Shown: positions 48,590 to 61,480, numbered from the stretch's first letter. The stretch is DNA of 64,000 bases from Plectrocnemia conspersa (GCA_009617715.1 VTFK01000046.1:1302001-1366000), one strand, 5' to 3'. Translations and numbers: made by a program. The notes: generated from the letters alone by a model not told the origin.

Positions 48590-48790
48590 ATTGGGCTGGA
48601 AGTGGAGTTGACATCGCGCCAGAGAGGTCAAGGAGGAGGCCAGGGACCTCGCGGGTAGGGGTTGGGGCTGAGGTTGCAATCTGGCACCACCTGAATTCGA
48701 CCCCCAACAATGGCCACATTAGGGAACTGGGCCACCACACTGGGAAACTGGGTGCGGGACTAACGGAAATGTAACCGTGTTAACACACAA
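48590..48790. other. Strongly GC-rich island of unknown nature
   Basis: About 200 bases with well over half G+C in a window of about a quarter. One plus frame and one minus frame are each open for more than 50 codons. The minus strand starts with CACCCAGTTTCCCAG, a good acceptor-like sequence, and one minus frame reads QFPNVAIVGGRIQVVPDCNL. GC-rich sequence has few stops, so openness is weak evidence. Exon, promoter or recent insertion are the options. Confidence 0.35.
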
Positions 48791-48799
48791 ACATTTTTT

Positions 48800-50730
48800 A
48801 TACAGCCCCATACATTACGACGTGCTTCGAACCACTTTCGGACGCGTTAAATATTTATTAGCCGTTGTTAGTGTCGGACGGTACGGAAGAGGCTAATTTT
48901 TTACGGAAGTATCTCCTGTGCGAGCAGACAGTTTCAGGTGTCAAATTATAATGTGACATATTAGGGAATGTATTTTTCTAAATAATACATTTTTACCTTA
49001 TTTTCTTATAACCGTAGGTCTTTAATGAAGCATATACAGGCTTGGCCATAATAATGGAGCACCTAACTAAATGTGTTATATATTAAAAAAATCGTAAAAA
49101 TATAAATAAAAACCTATCGAGATTGTTTAAAGTGTTAATTTTAAGCTTAATCTGTGATAATTCGATTACAATTATTTAATTTTTTAGAATTATTATTTCC
49201 CGGAGTTGCGTAAAAATCAGCCCTTAATTTGGTTCATAAATGTATGTCTGTGTTACAGTGTTTTGGGATTACGCGTCAATTTTATTTAGAGCTATGAAAA
49301 AAATATGACGTATGATTTAAAATAGCAAATAAGTGGCAAATAAAAATATGTAATTAACGTATTGTAAAAATAGCAATACGATTTTATATATATATACATA
49401 CTTTAATTTTCTATGAATAAAAATGGCACGAAAAGCTTTTTTTGTTGTTACGTTTACATTTATATTTGGTATATAAATAACCTGTCTCTAACATTAAGCA
49501 CTAGATATTTTAGCTGAAGGTTTAATACTTTTCATCAAATAGTTTTGAAAAAGTTCCTAATCTAACATCAGAAAATACATAATAATACAGCGCCTTAGTT
49601 AATCCAGATATTTATCTCGCATATATGAAGCAAAACCTACGAAGCAGTTAACTAACTATAAGAAAAAAGAAAAAAAATAATGAAAGGAGCTCAGATTTAA
49701 TATTGATTCATAGATAATTACTCACGCTTCATGAGTAATTCTCGAACTACATTTAATAATAAAAATAGTATTATAATTTTTTTATTAACTTTTAGTAAAA
49801 TATAAATAAAACTAAGTAAGTTAATATAGTAATTATGCTTTTAAACACAACAAAACATTTCAATAAGGATCACGCTATATCTTCGCTATTCTTGCAAGGA
49901 TATCTTACCTTACACTTATGCAAATCTAAAATTATGTAAGGTAAATAAAAATGAACTAATTAAAATAAACAAATATAAAAGAAAAGTATATTAGTTCAAT
50001 CTAATAAAAATAAAAAAAATAGTACATTTGGGTACAGATTATTTGACTCAATTAAAATAAATATTGTTTATTGCCAATTAAACTCTAAAAATTACTAGTT
50101 TTTACCCCCATGTGAGCCTAAAACAGTGCATAACTAAACAAGTTCATCCATCAAGTGTTTCATGGTTGTTGTCGGATGTTGGTTCCTTGACGGCTAATTC
50201 TCTATGACTGATAAGATATTACGCGTCAAAGCCGATTTGTGTCTAGTGCGATGCCTATCGGAGTTACCCTTTCGTCATCTATTTAACAAGACAAATGGAA
50301 AGTGTTAAGAGTTGATTTTAATCAATGCTTTATAGTTCATATTTATAGATATTCATATGGACATTGAAATAAATACCTCACTAGTTAGAATATAAAGTTA
50401 GGACTTGTACTAAATGTATTGTTATTGATTATTCACTTCGATAGTTTTGATATTAGAAATTTAAGATTTGTTTGATCTTAAATATAATATTATACATTAA
50501 TCTTTAGTTTTTGCCTCTTTAAAGATATTTACTGTCTAACAAAAATATATTGTTTTAATTTAATATATATATACATACATATAAGTATAAGACATCATGT
50601 TAGAGGCAGGGAAAAACAATGACAAATATTTTTTTTGTTGAATACATATATTATATTTTTTATACCCTAAAGTTGTTCATTATTTGATAATTTTTAATAC
50701 CAAATTTTCACGATAAAACTAGATTTTTAT
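48800..50730. other. AT-rich stretch
   Basis: A possible single Tc1-like terminus (TACAGGCTTGGCCATAATAA at 49034-49053) has no partner that I could find. A balanced patch at 50.12-50.29 kb has no recognisable content. Confidence 0.4.
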
Positions 50731-50734
50731 AAAT

Positions 50735-50890
50735 CATTAAGATAAAATAAGTAAGATAAGGAAAATCTAGGAAAACCTAATTAGTGATGATCGATCGGAA
50801 TTATAATTATATAATAATCCAATCTCCTAGACACGATGTATATTTAAACCCAGATCAACTTTAGACTTATAGTCAACGACATATCAGTTT
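50735..50890 (+). repeat. Interspersed repeat family B, copy 3
   Basis: GAAAATCTAGGAAAACCTAA, then GTGATGATC, AATTATATAATAAT and TATAGTCAACGAC link it to copies 1 and 2. Confidence 0.6.
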
Positions 50891-51715
50891 ATTTAAAATT
50901 CTAAAAATTCTAAAGCTGAAAAAGGCCAAGCAAAATTGAGTATGCTGTTGTGTTTTGTTAGTTACCAAAACTTACTGTATCAGTCATTCTATAAGTCATT
51001 CAAAAACTCTTTCCATGAAATTAGGTATTTTAATTTAGGTTGGATTCGAATTTTGAATCACAAAAAATTATACATTAGTTTTATGGCTGAAGTAAGAAAT
51101 AGTATAATTTTAAGCTTAGATTTAAATAATTTTTAGCGTGGGTTTTTTAATTTTTATTTATAAAGGTGAAACATTAAAGTTTAATAATTACTTTTAAAAC
51201 CAATTCACTGCTAGAAGCATAGGTTATTTTATTTTATTTTGAAACTGCCGCCTAATAATAATTAGAAAATTAATCTTGTTTATTAAATATAATGAATAAA
51301 TTTTATTGATTTTTGTCGAATACTTTCATGACATTCTGTACGTGAAAAAACCCACAGTTTTTGTAAATATAGAAAAGATATCGGGTTCCAAATACGGAAA
51401 TGGGATTTAACTCCGTAGTTCTATATATTTAACGAATCGAAGAGCAGCACGAGCCATTTTTTCTATTTTTGCGCCAAGGCGAATACCCACGAGGCAATTA
51501 CTGAGAGAATAATTAAACATTTAGGCGATGATTTGCCATGCGAGGTGAATAATTGAAACAACAGCTTTTGGGACCGTTTTTCGATTTCTTATTTCGCACC
51601 CGGAAGTTCTTGTTGCTTGAATAAATAATGGTTTAGGTATTACATTCCAATCTAAAAATTGAATCTTTATAGAAGAATTCTACTAGAATTTAAAAGTAGA
51701 TTTTATTATTTAGTC
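50891..51715. other. AT-rich stretch with an island at 51.42-51.61 kb
   Basis: The island has several CG dinucleotides and no open frame. A 66-codon plus-strand frame at 50936-51136 shows no motif. Confidence 0.45.
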
Positions 51716-51721
51716 ATCAAA

Positions 51722-52241
51722 TCAATATTTGATATTAATATTGTGTGCCCAATCCAAGTTATGTTTGGAGGTTAAATCACGAACTGGTTCCCAATTTTTT
51801 CTAAGACCAATAATATATCTGTTATTCACAGTGGAACTAGGAACTTTGAACGATGCAAAATAAAGGCGTGGCTCTGGAAATGGAGAATCAAAGCCAACAA
51901 TAATAAATCTCTTCACGGTATACAGGGACACATGTCCTCCGGTCTTTCTTAATAGCAAACGATCCCATCATTAACCAGTGTAAAATATTAAAAGATTCAC
52001 CTTGACAGAGATTTGAATTGGAAATTTCACATTTGGAACAAGAGGAAGCAACTGGGACTATAGCTTTGTTAGCTGTATTATTTAATATGCCGTAAATGAA
52101 AATTATCTTTAAATATATAAAATTCAAAGGTTCCCAAACATAATGCTTTATACAAAAGCTTCTTGGTATATTCCAAACGAGTACATTGCCAGTGACTGCA
52201 AGTGCAAAAGTTTTTAAACTGTGATAAAAAATCTGTGCCAA
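51722..52241 (-). pseudogene. Frameshifted unassigned coding relic
   Basis: Two overlapping minus-strand frames, 52241-51888 (117 codons) and 51958-51722 (78 codons), differ by one base and together span about 170 codons. The first carries LAVTGNVLVWNIPRSF, reminiscent of one strand of a WD40 blade ('xLVWNI'), and a CSKCEI...LCQGES Cys cluster; the second has GFDSPFPEPRLYFASFKVP and GLRKNWEPVRDL. Composition is much less AT-biased than the surroundings on both sides. I cannot name the family; WD40 is a guess. Processed pseudogene or host exon relic is likely. Confidence 0.45.
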
Positions 52242-52259
52242 AACTATATAAAAAGACTA

Positions 52260-55200
52260 AAAGTACACCATAATAAAAAAAAAGTTAAGGAGCTTATAAA
52301 TGTCAATAAACGTTGAAAAAGTAGACTTAAGCGTGTAAATAAATTGTAAAAAAGTCTACTAATTAAATAAAGAAATAACATATATTAGGGATATAGCGTG
52401 TAAGATAACATTACTAACAAAACTAAACCACAAATACATTAAAAATTAAAAGGACAAGTAAAAAAAGAATCGACCGGATATCTTTCCATCGTATTTCACT
52501 TTACCTTGTTTTTATTATTCACAAGAGAGAAAAAAAACATATCTAAAAATTACTTATTGTGAATGGAAAGATTGTAATATTAATTAAAAATGTTGTAATT
52601 TAAAAAAAAATACAGAAAAAAAGGAGAATATTTGTTATAAAAATTACTATTTGCTATTGTAAAATATTTTTTAATATCATATGCATTTTTTAGCTATGGT
52701 ATTTTTTAAAAATTTTTAGGTGAAATTTGACGTAAACTAAACTTGTATAAAATTTAATGATTCAACTATTTGATATATTAATTTATGTGTCAAGTTAGGA
52801 GCTGCATTTTCAACAATTTGTAATTAATTTAGGTATTTTTTGAAAAAGCTTTTGCTAATATCTAACGATTAATAAATATACGATTATATGTGATTACAAT
52901 AATTGATAAGAGAAACCAATATTCGCTTGAATAAAAGTAATTAAATAATAATGAAACATAGCTTGACATTTAAATTAAATAATTGTACTTTTAGAAAGCT
53001 TTGAGTTTTTAAAAAGTTTTGAACAAGAAGTATCCGAAAAAAGATTGTAAAATCGACTACAAAAACAAAATTACAAACTAATGATAGTTATATAATAAAT
53101 GCAATGGTAATAAAAAAATTTAAATAAGCAAAAAATTTAAAATTATTTATCCCAATATAGAATCAAAATATTAGTAAGGTTGATTCGAATTACAATATAT
53201 TGAATTTATTTAAAGCAAAAATTATTTTAATAAGAAATAATAAAATGCAATATACATTTTTTTTTTACGACAACACATATGTATTCTTATAAAATAGCTA
53301 TTTTTTTGGTGAAAAAATCATAATTTAAATTAAAATTATTTTTCTAATATACAGTCCGAATATTTTTATTTTTTAATCAATTCCAGCTATATTAAATAAT
53401 TGAATAATACATTAGGAATAGTTTAATTATTATATTTTAGAATTTTATAAGCGATAAAAAAAGTTCTATATTATATAACAAAGGTCGCAATATATCCTAA
53501 TTTCAATCAATTTATATTTAGTTTATTAAAAACTGAAAATTTTTAAAGTCAATTTTAAAATAATAAATGGTTACTCTTAATTTTTGCTTAAATAATTGTA
53601 AAAAGAACATAGTGTAACTTTTAAAATTTTTAATAATTTATAATATTTATAAACAATTGTTTTTTAATAGGAAATTTCGCTTTTATAAATTAAGAAATAT
53701 AATGTAGCACAATTTATATTAAATAAATTAAATATATTAAAGCTTATAATATTTAGACCTAATGATTAATTAATTTATTGTAATTTTTATTTTGCCCTAA
53801 AAATATATTATAATACAAACTATTTATTGCCAGAAAATTTTGCTTTTAAAAATTTTTATAAATATATAAATCAATCAAACACAAAGCTTAAAATATTTTG
53901 CCTTAATATAGTAAAAAAATGTAAAAAATTTCATTTAAAAAATATTTAATGAGCAATTATAATATGTAGTATTTAAAAATTTAAAAGTTATTAAATAAAA
54001 AATACGCAAAAAGTTAATAATTTTAATAACATTTATATTTAAATACTATGTAATTCAACCACAAAATTTTTTTTATACAACAATTAAATATTAATTTTGC
54101 AAAAAATGTTTCAAACAAACAATAAATAAAATATCTTTTTGGAATTTACTAATTGATTAAATTATTAAATTAGTTACGCTGTGTTAACGTAAATAAAATG
54201 TATTTGATCATAATTACTATATAAATAACACAATAATGTAATTTAATAATAATGATGTATTCACAAAGCGTTTCCATATAATTTTGAATACAAAGTTTAA
54301 TTTTGTGTATTTGCCACTCAACACATTGCGATCGCGTAAAACTTTGTTTTGCGTTTAGTTCGACATTTGTACGGTTTTAGAAAATTATTATGTTGAATAA
54401 TAAACTTGAGTTATATAAATTTAAGTACATCAAAGTTCAATTTTAATTTTATAAAAAAATTACTATTTTTAAAACAAGTTAATTTAACACATTATTAGTT
54501 TTGTTAGAAACGTTAAAATTATTAAAATTCTCAAACATTGTTATATGTAATTCAATGCACTTTAAAAGCATTTTGTAACACGGAAAAGAATAATAATACT
54601 TGAAAAACACTGCGAAAGTATATCATTTGCATGAAATACATAATGTATTAATATATACAGTTAAAAATGCCGTAAAAATAAATGTATTTTAAAATGATAC
54701 AAAAGTTAATTTACACGTTAACTTTAGTACATAATTTTTGTTGTAAAAATATACGAAGACATTCAAAAGCTAAATAAATTTGAGACAATAATTTTTTTTT
54801 ATAAAACGAATATTTTAATAATATAAATAAATCACCAAACATACTAATTGTGTACCTATACTATATATGTAACTGGTTTAATATATAATTTAAAATTAAA
54901 AAAATATATAAAACAAAACTTTGATGGTTATAATTTAGAAATAAACCTTTTATAGTTCAATTGAAAGCAAGAATTAAAGCAAATTAATCCTTTTTTTTCT
55001 ATCGATCTATTTACTTATTTTTTTACATTTGGAATTCTTAAAATTTTTTTAATGATTTCATACGATACAGAAAAAGCGTCAACTAACGCTGAGATTTCAG
55101 TGTGTCTATTTTTAAGCGATTTAGTTATTTTACATAATTAATTATTTGCTGGTTTTAGTTTTTAGAGTTTAAGCGACCACGTTTCGTTTCTAATGCTCTG

Positions 55201-55600
55201 AATTTCATTGTGAATATGCTTTCTCATTTTATTTTCTATTAAAATTAATTCACTAATCAATTGATCAATAAAGTGAGTTTATTATAATTAGATTTATTTT
55301 ACGCGTCGGTACTAATGATAGTTTAGCTTGTTCTTTTACGGTTGTTTAATTATGAATTTTATCATGAATTTTTCATTGAGTATTTATTAATATCATTATA
55401 ATTACACAATACTAACTTTTTATATATTGTTTTATATTATTTAATCTAATATATAACCAATCGTTATAATCAAATTATATATAAATTGCCTATATTATTT
55501 GATAATACATAATTCACGTTTTTGCTGTTTAATGATGTTATACCAAAAATCTACTTGTGATTTATACGCAGTGAAAATGATTAATTATCTAACTTCACAG
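52260..55600. other. Extreme AT desert
   Basis: More than 3 kb in which G and C are very sparse, the most AT-rich part of the window, with only one small balanced patch near 54.30-54.37 kb. No open frame, repeat family or transposon motif seen. Confidence 0.7.
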
Positions 55601-56030
55601 AACTTTTCTTATACGCGACTTTTCCTAATTGGAATTCCGGCGGCAGTTACTTGTGACTAAAGGAAAATTATTACCAAGAATTGATCTTTCGGTACTGCTT
55701 TGACTCACCTGATGATATGAAATATTTCTTTATTATATATTAACTAATTGGTTTCCATTAAAATATTAATAAATAATAAATTGACACATTTTTTTTATTT
55801 TGCTATATTTGCTATCTCAAAACATATTTAAACTTTAATGCTGCTTTTTGTAATATTGCCTGCTTTATGTATTGGTGAATTTTATTAATAAATAATAAAT
55901 ACAATACCTTTCCACTATAATAAACTATTTGTGCATCACAACGGAAATTAAAAACACCCAAAAGACATAAATATCATATAGGATGGCATACAAAAATATA
56001 TATTATTTATTTTTTAGGGTGACATTGTAT
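55601..56030. other. AT-rich stretch
   Basis: An isolated minus-strand donor consensus (CAG|GTGAGT) occurs near 55704-55712, but the sequence upstream of it on that strand is not coding-like. Confidence 0.4.
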
Positions 56031-56410
56031 GCATACTGCGAACGAATTGAATTAGCTGCGCGTTGAATTCGCAGTCAACTGAGCCCACTTTGGCTGATTG
56101 GTAACTGTTTGGCATGTTAATAAAACAAAGCGATAATGGTGAACTACCCCTCGTTAATGATTTACGGTAACACGTAACACCGCATATAATGTTTGTCGTC
56201 GCGCTAAATAATCACGCACCACTGTCATCGTTCGGTGACAAACGATATGCGCCATTTATGCATCGTGAAACACCCAAACATTCCGTGGTTATCCATCCAA
56301 AGCTAGGGTATGGTGTGTTGTTTTGATAATCAAACACTCGAATGCTCTCGTGATGTTCACAGAAGCCTTCACGTACACGTACTACCAGTAAAATATATAA
56401 CTCCAATTAC
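56030..56410. other. GC-richer island, candidate conserved element
   Basis: Nearly 400 bases of balanced composition with homeodomain cores (TTAATGATTTA, 56152-56162), a GATTGGTAA CCAAT-like word (56096-56104) and many CG. A 64-codon minus frame (56212-56406) has no domain. Confidence 0.4.
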
Positions 56411-56639
56411 AATGACAATATGAATTTTGGCGCAGTGTCGGATAACTCAATTTAAATATAAAATTACAAACTGATTTTTGATCTAAAATTTAACAATTCA
56501 CGAAGGGTATTCAGAATATTGATATTGCCATAAAATAATTTTAATAACGTTATGAATAAAGAATTATGTGTTAAGAGAACTTGGACGTTCTATTTATAAA
56601 TTTTGTGACTCAAATATTTATGATGTTTTTTTTTTTATA

Positions 56640-56850
56640 TATACTGACTTTATTACCTAGCTTCACCCGGGATATATTTAAACTCATTCTTTATTTATTA
56701 AATTTTAGTTTATTTTTCGTGGTATTACAAATTTATTTTGTAACTTGGCTATATACAATATGCTTAGTCTACTCTGTTCACCGTTTGAGAGAAGTTCTTG
56801 TGACAGACAGACTGACAGATGCATGTATTTTCTGTTTTATAGTATAGATG
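56640..56850 (+). repeat. Insect-type RTE/SINE 3' end
   Basis: Contains GCTTCACCCGGGATAT, later CCGTTTGAGAGAAG, GACAGACAGACTGACAG and the finish TTTATAGTATAGAT. This order (TTCACCC, 'CCGTTT', GACA repeats, then TATAGTATAGAT) is common at the 3' ends of RTE-type LINEs and their SINE partners in insect genomes. The 88-codon frame over it is incidental. Confidence 0.55.
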
Positions 56851-57595
56851 TATGTATATGATAAAATATACATTTGATTCATACAAAGTAAATAATAGTT
56901 AAAAACTGCTACACGCGAATTTGAACAAAGCAGATCGAGAAAAATATAGTAGAAACTTTACTGTATTATATACAAAATACTACGACGTAACAAACTGGTT
57001 AAAATTTGCGATAATAAACGAAAACTGGTTCTCAAATATTAACCGATCAACATAAAATACTGTAAAGGAAATGGTTATATCGGTTTAATCAAAGAGAAGA
57101 TAACGTTTTTTTATTAAATTCATTATAAATCGAAACGATAAAATCTTCTCATGTTTTCTATAATATAACTTCAAACGAAATATTATTTCGTGAGATAAAG
57201 TTATTTAAAGTTACTTTACGGTATTTATAGTAAAACAATAACAGAGTTTTTAAAGTGTCATTCATAAAAAAATAACTTGAAGGGTCGTTTTTGCGACGAT
57301 TTCAATTCCCATTGATTTCAATCAAATATGTTTTCCTATTTTGGTATCTGTCGTATAGTCGTGCGTGATGTGTAGATTTTGGACATTTAATAAGCCAATA
57401 ATTTATAAAAATCAGTTTGTTAAGAAATAATTTAATATATTGACTGAAAAGTAATATGCATAATGCACATATTGTATAAAAATAATTTCATGGTCAAACA
57501 CAAACAGCACGATAGATTTGTAGTGTGAATTAGTGAATAATACATGAAAAAAGCTAGGTTTGAACTCCTAATGAACCATAGGTGTTTTTTTTTTA
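56851..57595. other. AT-rich non-coding stretch
   Basis: No feature recognised. Confidence 0.5.
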
Positions 57596-57599
57596 ATTT

Positions 57600-57730
57600 A
57601 TATTGTATTTGGGAGATCAGAATTAGTGATTTTAAAAATATATAATTTTAATTCTGATCAATTCTTTTTTGATTATATGTTTTCCTAGATTTTTACAATC
57701 TCACGGATTGATAATTAAAATAAATTAAGT
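57600..57730 (-). repeat. Interspersed repeat family B, copy 4
   Basis: The minus strand reads GTGAGATTGTAAAAATCTAG, GAAAAC, GATCAGAATTAAAATTATAT and ATCACTAATTCTGATCT, in the same order as copy 1. Confidence 0.6.
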
Positions 57731-59125
57731 TAAGTCGTGCCATCTATTGATTGTAAGCTATAATTATTTAAATAGATCTTACTGATGGACCTACTTTGAC
57801 TCTGGTTTAGTGTCTCATTACTTACTTAATTGCTATATTTACCCCATTGTAATACATTGGGTTAACGCCTTTAATGTTGCAATGAACGATTTACAATTAA
57901 TAAAAATACGCACACCTCAATAAAAAAATTAAAAAATCAACATTGCAGATGCCTAAATAGTACCATAAAGATATTTAAGAAAAATATTTATTTAATGAAA
58001 AAACCACTATCTTACTTAAAAATGTATTATTATAAAAGTAAATAAAATAGTGCTTGGCGAAGGTTTGCCAAAAGATATGCAATTTAAGCCATTTTAAATT
58101 TAAAATATGTATAAAATTAATACAAATAAAACACGATACTGAGGACATTTTACGGAACACATTATCCGAGGGTGCAGCGTGAAAGCTGCGGTCTCAAGGG
58201 ATATCGATGGATGTATTAAATGGGCTGCAACGGCCGAAATTGAAAACTCTGTGTTTTAAATGGGGCGCAAAACAAAACCAAAAAAATGGTAAATGCTGTC
58301 TCGCTGCGGTGTTGGCCTGCTACAAGACCCAACAAAGCAATGGTTGAAAGCCCCAGCGTCAAATAAAAATTAAGTGTGCTGTCCTCTATGCTTTGGTTGA
58401 CGACCCAAAATCTACTGTATGACGTGGCTCAATGCATTTGATATTGTTTGCGAAAAGAAGCGTGTTTCGAAAGGCACTTAAAAGTGTGTGACTAATCGAA
58501 ATTTTAATTCCTAAGTTCTCATTTTTTTATATGTAATTTAATTAACAGATTAACGCCCGAAGACTCGTATATGAGCCATGAAAGAACAACGTCATGCGTT
58601 TTCTTTTAATAAAAAAAATACTAAGATACCATCAAGTTTGCCTTTATATGTTAATTAGAGATGCTAGTATACTATTTATACGTACTATTTAATCAATAAT
58701 AAATTATATTTTACTTCAAATTTTTGAGAAAAAAGTCGTCTTGTCCCATTGCGACGTTGCTAAATTTTTTTATGAAATGTATGATCCATAATTATTTATT
58801 GTATATAAGAATAACATTTTAATGCTACATTTCTTAAACAGAAATAAATTTCAGGGGCAAACTGTTTTGCTAGGTAAACATAAAACCAATCCAATCAAAA
58901 GATATTGAAACATCCAGGTTGAAAGTACATCAATTAACAAAGTTTTTCAACCTAAGCTTCTGTATGTAATTGCAAAATTAAAAAATAAAATCGATACGGT
59001 ATATTTAGCTATATTAGAAACCACAGTAATCAAAGAACTTCCCAAAAATATCATTCATTAACTTACAAACATTTTTATAGGGTGTTTGTTATTTTAAAAT
59101 TTCTTCACCGTTGAGAAAAAACGCA
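57731..59125. other. AT-rich stretch with an island at 58.15-58.47 kb
   Basis: The island has balanced composition (GCAGCGTGAAAGCTGC is an inverted repeat at 58173-58188) and no open frame; candidate regulatory sequence. Confidence 0.4.
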
Positions 59126-59129
59126 ATGA

Positions 59130-59275
59130 TTCATGGATTAAAAAACCAGGGAAAAAATCTAAAATTCGAACGAATTATCGCCGTATTAGTTTATTGTAAA
59201 CAATTAAAAAAATATTATTGCACATAAAAGAATCTCTGAGGAATAAAATTATGAACGAATAAATAAGTATTTTTC
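59130..59275 (+). pseudogene. Jockey-like LINE RT, N-terminal fragment
   Basis: KPGKKSKIRTNYRRISLL is followed by a stop and LRNKIMNE. It matches the PGKxPxxxSSYRPISLLxxxxKxxEKLLxxRLxxII opening of Jockey-type RT domains. It sits on the same strand as the RT fragment at 60.6 kb and could be the same insertion, interrupted by later sequence. Confidence 0.6.
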
Positions 59276-59439
59276 ATTCCTAATATTTGGTGTAAATTGA
59301 AAATGGTTGCAATAGTTACAAACCAGTTATTTTTAATTTAATTATATGCTTCTATAATTTTTTGTATTAACGATTTATAAAACATATCCGTTTATAATAT
59401 AATATAATTTGCACTCACCAAATTTTTCGGCGTTCCTTT

Positions 59440-59645
59440 TCTGCTTACAACTGGCACAGACACATTTATTTTATCATTACACTTATTATTTTTATCTAGA
59501 GAACACATATCACTTATTATTTTTATCATTATCATTTTATTACACATAAAAACCACACTATATCACAATTTAAATTTATTTTTATCATTACACTTATAAA
59601 CCACTTTATATCACTAATTAAATTTATTTTTATTATTTTCACTTT
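59440..59645. repeat. Nested short direct repeats
   Basis: CACTTATTATTTTTATC occurs twice (about 59479 and 59510), and a unit of about 48 bases starting AACCAC.CTATATCAC repeats at 59551 and 59598. Confidence 0.8.
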
Positions 59646-59900
59646 TTTAACCATTTTAATATTTTCCGATACGTATAAAAACATTCGTCATGTGCAGAAC
59701 GAACACGACATTTTCTTCTCACATATTTCTGATAGTTTTTTAGCTTATACAAAAGCCATGATGATGGACCGACAGCACAGGCACGGCAAGATGTGGCAGA
59801 AACAGAATCGATGAATTGTACTAAATTTTGCATCCATCCTTTAGTTTCACTTAAAAAAAATCTTGAATTTAATTTTACTGTTACGATTCAATTTTTGATA

Positions 59901-60071
59901 GACACTGAACGAATAAAACATGAAACAAATGCAACAATATTTTTTATTTATTACATTGTTTTTTGAAATATTATTTAACTACCGACACTAAGCGAATAAA
60001 ACAATGCGCATTGAAACAAATGAAACCATATTTTTTTTTATTCCATTGTTTTTCGTAATATTATTTAACTA
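59901..60071 (+). repeat. Tandem duplication of 81-88 bp
   Basis: Units 59901-59981 and 59984-60071 share GACACT..GCGAATAAAACA, GAAACAAATG and ATATTATTTAACTA. Unit 2 has a short insertion (ATGCGC). Confidence 0.9.
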
Positions 60072-60639
60072 AGTATTGATCGGTCCGATAAACACATCAT
60101 ATATTCATTATAAAAAGTGTTTCATCTCATTCGTCCATTTTGGGTAATTGAAAATATTTTTTTTATATTAAAATCGTTATCACGAAAGATCAAGAGAGAA
60201 GAGCAATTTTCGTGATACGTTTCGTTCGATAGTTCAGAAGAGACTAAATATACTGCATTTCTTCGATTTTAAAATGCATATTTTTATCTGTGTGGAATTG
60301 CCGAATTCGGGGTGCGTCATATACTCTAGATGAATTTTCAAAAGGTATGTATCAATATGTTTATGCGAAAAATCATAATGAAGATACATAATAAATTTCA
60401 ATAAAATAGAAATTTACTAAAAAAGATAATTCTTTGCCATTTTTCTGCAAAATCGCCCGGCCACCAAGTAAAGTTCGGTAAAAAAACTGAGATGCTAAAA
60501 TATGTAAATTTAGAAAATAATGTACTTAATAATGATTTTTATAATTAATATAATTGAAATGGATTTTGTACTTTTTATGCGTAGTTATATGTAATACTTT
60601 AAGTACTAAAACTAGCTGTCGGTCTCTCAGTATCGCGAG

Positions 60640-61480
60640 TACTAAAATTGTTTTTATAGCATTGCTACATTTTTTATTTCAACTAGCAGGTTTAATTGAT
60701 ATATTATTATATATTGTTAAATCAACGGGACTCTTATTGTTAGATGTGGAAAAAGCGTTTGATACTGTGTGGCATGATGGGTTGATTTACAAACTCCACA
60801 AATATAAAACCCCTAACTATCTGCTACACTTGTTACGCTCCTACCTTGATCGTCGAAGTTATGTTGTTTCAGTAAATAATGAACAATCGATACCGCGTAA
60901 TATCCCAGCTGGTGTTCCTCAGGGGAGTTTACTTGGACCGTTCCTTTTCATTTTGTACACAAATGATATACCTATTTTAAAAAAATACTTGTCTTTCAAT
61001 GTATGCCGATGATACGGCGATAATGAGTATCCTCTTACGGTCTTAAGCCTATTTCAATAAAATTGCAAAAAATCCTTAACTCTCTTAAGAAAATTATTTC
61101 AAAAAAGTGGAAAATAAAAATAAATGAAGGACAAAACGGAGGCTATAATTTTTACAACTCGAAGACAACCTTTGCCCCCCCGACTATTATAAGCGAGCAG
61201 GGAAAGTGTATAGAATGGAAGGCGAGGGTTAAAAACCTCGGAATTCACCTGGACTCCAAACTTAAATTTAATAAACATATAACCGAACTTAAATCTAAAA
61301 GGGCTCGCAGCCATTGTTTGCGTTAAAACCAATTTTTAATCGAAAAGTGCGCTAAATACTGAAAAAAAAAAAAAAATTCTATTATATAAGCTTTGAGTGA
61401 ATTAATCAGACCGGCAATGACTTACGCCTGCCCAGTGTGGAGTAATACGTGTAATATTAACTTTCTAAGCTACAAGTTGT
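60640..61480 (+). pseudogene. Jockey-clade LINE reverse transcriptase
   Basis: The best-preserved coding relic. The first frame (to 61013) gives LFQLAGLIDILLY, TGLLLLDVEKAFDTVWHDGL (motif A with its Asp), HLLRSYLDRRSYVVSVN and AGVPQGSLLGPFLFILYTND (motif B). A shift of one frame gives MYADDTAIM (YADD at 61002-61013). A third frame (61063 onward) gives WKIKINEGQN, KARVKNLGIHLDSKLKFNKH and, past a stop at 61324, ELIRPAMTYACPVWSN. Two frameshifts and stops prevent expression, but all catalytic motifs survive, so it is comparatively young. No endonuclease domain is seen upstream. Confidence 0.93.

Noticed and set aside
49034..49065. Single Tc1-like terminus (TA then CAGGCTTGGCC...)
   Set aside because: No inverted partner and no transposase sequence nearby; one short match is not enough.
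55704..55712. Minus-strand splice donor CAG|GTGAGT
   Set aside because: The sequence that would be the exon is AT-rich with stops in every frame; isolated donor consensus matches are expected by chance.
56581..56847. 88-codon hydrophobic plus-strand frame resembling a membrane protein
   Set aside because: It overlies an insect-type repeat 3' end; Phe/Leu/Ile richness follows from T-rich sequence.
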